From an uncultured Clostridia bacterium (GTDB taxonomy: Bacteria; Bacillota; Clostridia; Oscillospirales; Acutalibacteraceae): a DNA stretch of 64,000 nt. The stretch is from contig CALAEV010000025.1 of assembly GCA_937892525.1 (NCBI GenBank), positions 62,001 through 126,000 of the forward strand, given 5' to 3'. Positions within the stretch are counted from its first letter, which is position 1. Each line of letters starts with the position of its first letter. A model generated the notes under the pieces. That model was not told the DNA's origin, searched no databases, and saw only the letters and a program-made list of their open reading frames with translations. Positions 58,057-64,000 of this stretch are shown one piece after another. The translations under genes were made by a program, and so were the position numbers.

Positions 58057-58581
58057 ATGAGAAATGAAAAGATTAAAAGAATAACATTTACTGCTCTTAT
58101 GACGGCGCTTGCAGTTGTATTGTCATTTTTAGAAAGTCTTTTACCAACGGCTTATTTTATGCCACCAGGCAGTAAACTGGGACTTTCAAATATACCCATA
58201 ATGTTTTCAGCATCAAAATTGAGCGTTGGTGAAACAATGCTTATAGTCGTTGCAAAATCTGTTTTCGTGTTTATTACACGAGGGGCTACTGCATTTTTTA
58301 TGAGTCTTGCAGGTGGATTTTTAAGTGCAGTATGTATGCTTATTATGTTGCGAAGACAAACAGACTTTGGGTTTGTGGGTATTGGTGTTTTATCTGCAAT
58401 CTGTCATAATATAGGGCAGTTGACCGTATCGTTTTTCTTGGTACAGAGTAGCGCGATTATAGGCTACGCACCAATAATGCTTATAACAGCAGTAATTACA
58501 GGAATTTTAACGGGCACAGTATTAAAAATTACAATGCCTTATTTTTCAAAACTATTTTCATTTAAGGAGATGGGAAAGTGA
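58057..58581 (+). CDS. Gx transporter family membrane protein
   Basis: 174 residues, five to six membrane helices. It begins with KRITFTALMTALAVVLSFLESLLP and has PPGSKLGLSNIPIMF, typical of the family annotated as Gx transporter or heptaprenyl diphosphate synthase component I. GGGGTGAG fits the ATG at 58057. It stands between the NusG-II gene and rnfC, a recurring location. It may carry a precursor such as riboflavin for FMN loading; this is inferred. Confidence 0.85.
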   Translation: MRNEKIKRITFTALMTALAVVLSFLESLLPTAYFMPPGSKLGLSNIPIMFSASKLSVGETMLIVVAKSVFVFITRGATAFFMSLAGGFLSAVCMLIMLRRQTDFGFVGIGVLSAICHNIGQLTVSFFLVQSSAIIGYAPIMLITAVITGILTGTVLKITMPYFSKLFSFKEMGK

Positions 58582-59930
58582 AGCCATTAAAAATTAAAGT
58601 GGAAGGACTTCTTAAAGCCGTTAAAAAAGGCCGTGGCGGTGTGGACATTGCTCATCGTAAAAATACAGCCGGTATGCGTGTTATAAGAATTCCTACACCA
58701 CCGTTTGTTGTAATTTCTATGACGCAGGGTATTGGGGCGCCTTGCACACCAACTGTAAAAGTAGGGGATTACGTTAAACTTGGTCAGCTTATAGGCGATA
58801 GCGATGCTTATATAAGCGCACCTATTTATTCTTCAATTTCAGGTACAGTTACTGAAATCAAGGATGTTAAGCTTTCAACAGGCGTAGTTTCAAAAGCCGT
58901 TGTTATTGAAAGTGACGGTCTTATGACACCTGACGAATTTACTCCACCTGTGGTAACTGATGCAAAAAGCCTTGTTGACGCAGTCCGTAAGTCAGGTCTT
59001 GTAGGTCTTGGTGGTGCAGGTTTCCCAGCTCACGTTAAACTTAATCTTCCACAAGAAGCAAAAATTGATACGCTTATTATCAACGCTGCCGAATGTGAGC
59101 CATATATTACAGTTGACTATCGTGAATGTGTAGAAAACAGTGTTAATATTATGCGTGGTGTTAACGCAGTCAGCAAATATCTTCATATTGATAATGTTAT
59201 TATTGCTGTTGAAGATAACAAACCTATTGCACTTCAGATTCTTAAAGAAATTGCAGATAGTGCTACTGAGGGTGAAAAGGTTAAGGTTATGGCACTTAAA
59301 TCATGCTACCCACAAGGTGCAGAAAAAATGATTATTCAGTCTGCAACCGGTAGAAAAATGCCACCTGGAAAACTTCCATCTGACGTTGGTTGTGTTGTAA
59401 TGAACGTTGCAAGTATTGCTTTTGTTGGCCGTTATGTTGCAACAGGTAAACCACTTGTAAGTAGAAGTATGACAATTGACGGCTCTGCTATTAAAACTCC
59501 TAAAAATGTTCGTGTGCCGATTGGTACAATGATGGATTACATAGTAGATTATTGTGGTGGATTCGTGGAAGAACCTGAAAAAATCGTTTATGGTGGTCCT
59601 ATGATGGGCTCTGCAATTACAAATATCAATTATCCTGTGCTTAAAGGCAATAACGCCTTGCTTGCTTTTAAGAAGGGTGACTTGAGTATTAAAAAGGAAA
59701 CAGATTGTATCCGTTGTGGTCGTTGTGCAGCAGCGTGTCCGCTTAATCTTGTTCCTACAAACATTGAAAAATTCACAAAAATCGGTGATATTGAAAAACT
59801 TAAACATTCAGGCGCTATGGTATGTATGGAATGTGGGTCTTGTGCATACTCTTGTCCTGCAGGTAAGCCTTTGGTTCAGCACATGCGACTTGCAAAGGCT
59901 ACAATACGAGAGAAGGAGGCTAAAAAATGA
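58578..59930 (+). CDS. rnfC: Rnf complex subunit RnfC
   Basis: 450 residues. Peripheral subunit with the NADH/FMN domain (GLVGLGGAGFPAHVKL) and two 4Fe-4S motifs near the C-terminus, CIRCGRCAAACP and CMECGSCAYSCP. It accepts electrons from or passes them to NAD. GTG start after AAGGAGATGG. Its stop overlaps rnfD by 4 bases. Shorter than Vibrio RnfC because the Ala/Lys tail is absent. Confidence 0.97.
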   Translation: MKPLKIKVEGLLKAVKKGRGGVDIAHRKNTAGMRVIRIPTPPFVVISMTQGIGAPCTPTVKVGDYVKLGQLIGDSDAYISAPIYSSISGTVTEIKDVKLSTGVVSKAVVIESDGLMTPDEFTPPVVTDAKSLVDAVRKSGLVGLGGAGFPAHVKLNLPQEAKIDTLIINAAECEPYITVDYRECVENSVNIMRGVNAVSKYLHIDNVIIAVEDNKPIALQILKEIADSATEGEKVKVMALKSCYPQGAEKMIIQSATGRKMPPGKLPSDVGCVVMNVASIAFVGRYVATGKPLVSRSMTIDGSAIKTPKNVRVPIGTMMDYIVDYCGGFVEEPEKIVYGGPMMGSAITNINYPVLKGNNALLAFKKGDLSIKKETDCIRCGRCAAACPLNLVPTNIEKFTKIGDIEKLKHSGAMVCMECGSCAYSCPAGKPLVQHMRLAKATIREKEAKK

Positions 59931-60943
59931 GTGAAATAACTAAAAAACTTGTTGTAAGTGCGTCGCCACATTTCCGAGCAGCTGACACCACAACAAAAAT
60001 TATGCTTGATGTTATAATTGCTATGGTTCCAGCACTTGTTGCATCTGTAATTCTTTTCGGAATCAATTCACTTATTCTTACAGTAGTTTCTGTAATCTCT
60101 TGTGTTGTGTTTGAGTACCTTGCAAGAAAGGTTATGAAAAGGCATAACACAATAGGGGACTTAAGCGCTGTTGTAACAGGTATGCTTTTAGCGTTTAATC
60201 TTCCATCAACAATGCCTGTTTGGATGGTGATTATAGGTGCATTTGTTGCTATTGTAATCGCAAAACAGTTCTTCGGTGGTATCGGTAACAACTTTGTAAA
60301 CCCTGCGCTTATTGGTAGAATTGTTCTTATGGCATCTTACCCAACACAAATTAGCAATTTTGAAGCACCGTTTGCATATAAGGGTGTTGATGCAGTAACA
60401 ACTGCAACTCCACTTGCACAGATGACAGGCGTTTATTCAGCCGAAAATCTTGGCACAGCTATTGATAACGCAAATCTTCCATCACTTTTAGATATGTTCT
60501 TAGGCGTTAAGGGCGGTTGCCTTGGCGAAGTTTGTGTGCTTGCACTTCTTATCGGTTTTGTTTATCTTGTAATTCGTAAGGTGATTTCACCTGTTATTCC
60601 ACTTGTTTATATGGGTACAGTTGCAGTAGCAATGCTCATAGCCGGTAAAGGCAATTTTGAGTTTGTTGCGTATCAGCTTATGGCAGGTGGCTTGGTGCTT
60701 GGTGCAGTATTTATGGCTACTGATTACACAACATCACCTGTTTCATTCAAGGGCAAAATTATTTACGCAATCGGTTGTGGTTTGCTTACATCACTTATCC
60801 GTATTTTTGGCTCATTACCAGAAGGCGTATCTTTCTCAATTATTATTATGAATATTCTTGTTCCTCACATTGAACATCTTACAACTGCAAGACCATTTGG
60901 TGAGGTAAAAGAAAAGAAACATAAGAAGGAGGAAGTAAAATGA
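59927..60943 (+). CDS. rnfD: Rnf complex subunit RnfD
   Basis: 338 residues, about ten membrane helices. The FMN-attachment threonine is in VTTATPLAQM. Also NPALIGRIVLMASYP and ATDYTTSPVSFKGK are conserved. Overlaps rnfC (ATGA) and rnfG by 4 bases each. It moves Na+ or H+ with electrons. Confidence 0.97.
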   Translation: MSEITKKLVVSASPHFRAADTTTKIMLDVIIAMVPALVASVILFGINSLILTVVSVISCVVFEYLARKVMKRHNTIGDLSAVVTGMLLAFNLPSTMPVWMVIIGAFVAIVIAKQFFGGIGNNFVNPALIGRIVLMASYPTQISNFEAPFAYKGVDAVTTATPLAQMTGVYSAENLGTAIDNANLPSLLDMFLGVKGGCLGEVCVLALLIGFVYLVIRKVISPVIPLVYMGTVAVAMLIAGKGNFEFVAYQLMAGGLVLGAVFMATDYTTSPVSFKGKIIYAIGCGLLTSLIRIFGSLPEGVSFSIIIMNILVPHIEHLTTARPFGEVKEKKHKKEEVK

Positions 60944-61512
60944 AGAAATTCGATATAAAAGAAATTCTTGTTCCAACTATTTCACTCTTTCTTATATGCA
61001 CAGTTGTAACGCTTTTACTTGCAGTTACAAATTCGGTTACGGTTGATAGAATTGAACAATTGCGAATAGAAAAGGAAAACACATTAAAGATTGCTGTTCT
61101 TCCTGTTGCAAAAGAATTCTCTGACGCTAAAACAATTGCTCTTGATGGCAAAGAGTACAAGTATTACGAAGGTTATGATGATAACAAGAGTTTTGTAGGT
61201 TATGTTTTTTCTACATCAGCAAAAGGTTATGGTGGAGATATAGAAACAATGGTAGGTATAAAGGCTGACGGCACAGTTTCAGGTGTAGATTTTCTCTCTA
61301 TTGAAGAAACGGTTGGTCTTGGTATGAATGCGAAGTCGGACGATTTTAAATCACAGTTTGTTGGTAAAAGTGGTGTAATTGGTGTAAACAAAAACACATC
61401 AAGCGACACTGAAATTCAGACACTTACAGGTGCTACAATAACATCAAAAGCAGTGACAGAAGCTGTTAATATTGCATTAGAACTTTTTGAGGAGGTGGGT
61501 AAGAATGGCTGA
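60940..61512 (+). CDS. rnfG: Rnf complex subunit RnfG
   Basis: 190 residues. One membrane helix (about 12-32) and an outward FMN-binding domain with the covalent-FMN motif LTGATITS and GYGGDIETMVGI. GGAGG precedes the ATG. Substrate of the ApbE encoded at the operon head. Overlaps rnfE by 8 bases. Confidence 0.96.
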   Translation: MKKFDIKEILVPTISLFLICTVVTLLLAVTNSVTVDRIEQLRIEKENTLKIAVLPVAKEFSDAKTIALDGKEYKYYEGYDDNKSFVGYVFSTSAKGYGGDIETMVGIKADGTVSGVDFLSIEETVGLGMNAKSDDFKSQFVGKSGVIGVNKNTSSDTEIQTLTGATITSKAVTEAVNIALELFEEVGKNG

Positions 61513-62206
61513 GAAAAAATCTTTAGCAAAAGAATTCTCTAAAGGTCTTATTAAAGAAAACCCTGTTTTAAGACTTGTGCTTGGCACTTGCCCTACTCTT
61601 GCAGTTTCAACATCTGTTGAAAGTGCGCTTGGTATGGGTCTTGCTGCAACAGCTGTTCTTGTGTGCTCAAATATTGTTATTTCAGCAATGCGAAAAGTAA
61701 TTCCGTCAAAAGTTCGTATTCCTGCTTATATTGTTATTATTGCAGGGTTTGTTACATTAGTGCAGATGCTTGTAAAAGCATTTTTACCACAAATTGACGA
61801 AATGCTTGGTGTTTACTTACCACTTATCGTTGTTAACTGTATTATTCTTGGCCGTGCAGAAGCATTTGCAAGTAAAAATACAGTTCTCTATTCAGCAGTT
61901 GACGGCGTAGGTATGGGTGTTGGCTTTACTGCAGCACTTTTACTTATGGGTGGTATCCGTGAACTTTTGGGCGCAGGCTCAATCGCAGGATTTACGGTAT
62001 TCCCAGAAGCTGTTCCACCAATGATAATTTTTGTATTAGCTCCTGGTGGATTCTTCGTGTTCGGTATTTTAATTGCCCTTGCTAACAAGGTTGCAGAGCG
62101 CAACGGTAAGCCAAAAGCAGAGCTTAAGGGCTGTTCGGCTTGCCCAATGGCATCAACTTGCTCGCTTGTTGGCTCAAAAGACGCATGTAAGGAGGAAGTA
62201 AAATGA
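61505..62206 (+). CDS. rnfE: Rnf complex subunit RnfE
   Basis: 233 residues, six membrane helices: NPVLRLVLGTCPTLAVSTS, VNCIILGRAEAFAS are typical, with a cysteine per half for the membrane iron-sulphur site. An extra Cys-rich tail (CSACPMASTC, DACKEE) is seen, of unknown role. GAGGAGGTGGG fits the ATG at 61505. Confidence 0.96.
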   Translation: MAEKKSLAKEFSKGLIKENPVLRLVLGTCPTLAVSTSVESALGMGLAATAVLVCSNIVISAMRKVIPSKVRIPAYIVIIAGFVTLVQMLVKAFLPQIDEMLGVYLPLIVVNCIILGRAEAFASKNTVLYSAVDGVGMGVGFTAALLLMGGIRELLGAGSIAGFTVFPEAVPPMIIFVLAPGGFFVFGILIALANKVAERNGKPKAELKGCSACPMASTCSLVGSKDACKEEVK

Positions 62207-62793
62207 TTAAAGTATTTTTAGCAATTCTTCTTACAGGAATTTTAACCGATAACTTTATTCTCTCAAAGTTCTTGGGTATATGCCCATTCTTGGGAGTTTC
62301 TAAAAAAGTGAATACTGCAGTAGGTATGAGCGCAGCCGTTATTTTTGTTATGGTGCTTTCAACTGCAGTTACATACCCTATTAACACATTACTCGTTAAA
62401 AACGATATGGAATATTTACAGACAATCGTATTTATTCTTGTAATTGCAGCCCTTGTTCAGCTTGTTGAAATCATACTTAAAAAGTATATGGTTTCGCTTT
62501 ATAACTCATTAGGTATTTATCTTCCACTTATCACAACAAACTGCGCAGTTCTCGGTGTTGTTCTTCTTAATGTTGAAACAGGCTATGGATTTGGTGAATC
62601 AATCGTTTCATCTCTTGGCGCAGGTCTTGGATTTATGGTGGCTATGATTATGTTTGCAGGTGTCCGTGAGCGTCTTGAGGGTGCAGACATTCCTAAAAGC
62701 TTGCAGGGACTCCCAATTACACTCGTTTCAGCATCTCTTGTGTCAATGTCTTTCTTAGGCTTTACAGGACTTGTTGAAAACATCTTTAACTAA
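62203..62793 (+). CDS. rnfA: Rnf complex subunit RnfA
   Basis: 196 residues, six membrane helices, homologous to RnfE in opposite topology: FILSKFLGICPFLGVSKK and TTNCAVLGVVL carry the conserved cysteines. Overlaps rnfE by 4 bases. Confidence 0.97.
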   Translation: MIKVFLAILLTGILTDNFILSKFLGICPFLGVSKKVNTAVGMSAAVIFVMVLSTAVTYPINTLLVKNDMEYLQTIVFILVIAALVQLVEIILKKYMVSLYNSLGIYLPLITTNCAVLGVVLLNVETGYGFGESIVSSLGAGLGFMVAMIMFAGVRERLEGADIPKSLQGLPITLVSASLVSMSFLGFTGLVENIFN

Positions 62794-62805
62794 GGAGGGA
62801 ATAAG

Positions 62806-63612
62806 ATGGATATTTTAACTGCTGTAATTATTGTAGCTGTAATCGGTCTTGTTCTCGGACTTGGTCTTGCAGTTGCATCAATCGTTTTTGCAGTGCCTAA
62901 AGATGAAAAAGCAGAAGCAATTCGTGAATGTCTTCCTGGTGCCAACTGTGGTGCTTGTGGTTTTTCAGGATGTGACGGTTATGCTAGCGCTCTCGCAAAA
63001 GGTGAAACTGAAAACACTGCTCTTTGCTCACCTGGTGGCAACGCAGTTTCAAAAGAAATTGCAGGACTTTTAGGTGTTGAAGCAGGTGAGGTTATGCCTG
63101 AGGCTGCCGTTGTGCTTTGTATGGGTCACAATGGTAATGCGAAACTTAAATATGATTATCAAGGTGTTGAAAGTTGTAGAATGGCATCACAACTTTATGG
63201 TGGACCTAAGGAATGCGTTTACGGTTGTTTAGGTCTTGGTGATTGTGTTAAGGCTTGTCCTTATGAGGCAATTCATATTTGCGATGGTGTTGCAAGAATC
63301 AACCCTGTGCAGTGTCGTGCTTGTAAAATGTGTGTTAATACTTGCCCTAAAGGACTTATTGAAATGATGCCTTTACACCGTATTACTGCTGCCGTGCTTT
63401 GTAAAAATCACGACAAAGGTGCAATTACTCGTAAAGAATGCACATCAGGTTGTATTGGTTGTATGAAGTGTGTTAAGGCTTGTCAGTATGATGCCGTTAA
63501 GGTTGAAAACTTTGTAGCACACGTTGATTATCAAAAGTGTATCGGCTGTGGTGAATGTCATAAGGTTTGTCCTGTTGGTGTTATTGATTTAGTCGATATG
63601 AAGAAGGTATAA
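62806..63612 (+). CDS. rnfB: Rnf complex subunit RnfB (ferredoxin entry)
   Basis: 268 residues: an N-terminal membrane helix (4-27), the CLPGANCGACGFSGC cluster, then four ferredoxin-like cysteine motifs (CLGLGDCVKACP, CRACKMCVNTCP, CIGCMKCVKACQ, CIGCGECHKVCP). It takes electrons from reduced ferredoxin. AAGGAGGG precedes the ATG. It closes the operon, order C-D-G-E-A-B as in other Clostridia. Confidence 0.97.
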   Translation: MDILTAVIIVAVIGLVLGLGLAVASIVFAVPKDEKAEAIRECLPGANCGACGFSGCDGYASALAKGETENTALCSPGGNAVSKEIAGLLGVEAGEVMPEAAVVLCMGHNGNAKLKYDYQGVESCRMASQLYGGPKECVYGCLGLGDCVKACPYEAIHICDGVARINPVQCRACKMCVNTCPKGLIEMMPLHRITAAVLCKNHDKGAITRKECTSGCIGCMKCVKACQYDAVKVENFVAHVDYQKCIGCGECHKVCPVGVIDLVDMKKV

Positions 63613-63660
63613 CAAAACTGCCTCACTAAGCGCAGAACAAAATATAAAAATAAAACAAAA

Positions 63661-63700
63661 AAAGACGACCGTCCGTGTATCGTGGACAGTCGTCTTTTTA
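63661..63700 (+). terminator. Terminator of the rnf operon
   Basis: AAAGACGAC/GTCGTCTTT outer stem and GTCC/GGAC inner stem with a mismatch, then TTTTT. Confidence 0.85.
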
Positions 63701-63735
63701 TTATATGAGAAAAAATTATTATGAACTGGTTTGTG

Positions 63736-63891
63736 ACTTGATTTTCAAGTCAGTATATAAAAAATTTCTGTACGGTGGGAAATAGGGATTGGTGTTATAC
63801 TTTATGAAAAAGGAAAGGGAAAATTTGTTGGGGATTGGAAAACCCACCGCACAGAAATTGTAAACAAACTAAAGGAAGATTTTGTTCAGCT
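63736..63891. other. AT-rich gap with a possible gene remnant
   Basis: Rightward frame open from about 63758 to the TGA at 63916 reads IGIGVILYEKGKGKFVGDWKTH, which looks protein-like, but an in-frame stop lies just upstream and no ribosome site fits. It may be the tail of a decayed gene. Confidence 0.3.
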
Positions 63892-64000
63892 TTATGCTGT
63901 GAAGCTCATTAACTGAACAAGTTTGAGCATTGATTTGAGTGAAAACTTTTCTTCAATTACTTCAGAAGCAAGTCTCATCTGCTCTTGTTCGGCATTAAAC
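63892..64000 (-). CDS. C-terminus of an unidentified gene (cut by window edge)
   Basis: A minus-strand frame enters from the right edge and ends with ...FSLKSMLKLVQLMSFTA and a TAA at 63892-63894. The 35 residues are helical (EQEQMRLASEVIEEKF). The gene cannot be named from this fragment. The first base of the frame is outside the window. Confidence 0.45.
   Translation of the reverse strand, partial: FNAEQEQMRLASEVIEEKFSLKSMLKLVQLMSFTA

Noticed and set aside
59301..59807. 168-codon antisense frame under rnfC
   Set aside because: Complement of conserved iron-sulphur coding sequence; Thr/Asn/Cys/His-rich with no start signal.

Overview
This is AT-rich, densely packed chromosomal DNA from a low-GC Firmicute. 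It is most likely an anaerobic, spore-forming Clostridia member of the Ruminococcaceae/Oscillospirales type, probably from a gut. Support comes from a complete Rnf complex (anaerobic energy metabolism), a SpoVAC homologue (sporulation), a Wal-like cluster (walJ, rlmH, response regulator, kinase, htrA), a PadR-DUF1700 module, and Ruminococcus-like type IV pilus genes. No outer-membrane or LPS gene is present, so I treat the cell as monoderm; this is an inference. I see no rRNA, tRNA, CRISPR array, transposase or integrase.

Layout. 1-8 kb: a HAD phosphatase (cut by the edge), an aldose epimerase, murA, walJ, rlmH, a two-component system and an HtrA protease. 8-11 kb: a small XRE repressor divergent from a Cys-rich mini-protein with twin operators, spoVAC, and a patatin/papain-like amidase/lipoprotein operon. 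11-18 kb: an EF-G-like GTPase, murD, a NUDIX hydrolase, maf, and two tandem paralogous membrane proteins of unknown function. 18.3-36.3 kb: an 18-kb type IV pilus locus. 36.6-41.8 kb: PadR, DUF1700, small membrane proteins, PspC, DUF2804 and an MFS transporter. 41.9-47.9 kb: a minus-strand phage head-only cassette. 48-52 kb: MarR and a heterodimeric ABC exporter. 52-56.5 kb: a double-domain class II aldolase, a class III aminotransferase and an iron alcohol dehydrogenase. 56.6-63.6 kb: apbE, a NusG-II protein, a Gx transporter and rnfCDGEAB.

The pilus locus is the most notable system. It carries PilT, PilC, PilM, PilN, PilO, PilB, several prepilins and the prepilin peptidase. It opens with two proteins that normally belong to diderm machines: a PilP/GspC-like protein, and a LysM protein carrying a chain of secretin N-domains with no secretin pore domain. 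This looks like a PilQ periplasmic scaffold re-anchored on peptidoglycan. The locus also encodes a 1317-residue prepilin-like protein that could be a pilus-tip adhesin. The two small pilin genes each have their own promoter and share a leader motif.

The phage cassette holds intact terminase, portal, protease/scaffold, capsid and neck genes but no tail, lysis, integrase or replication genes. It is a remnant, a capsid-forming satellite fragment or a domesticated particle. A dispersed MITE-like palindromic repeat occurs in at least two intergenic gaps, with a diverged relative in a third; one copy appears to supply the -35 box of murD.
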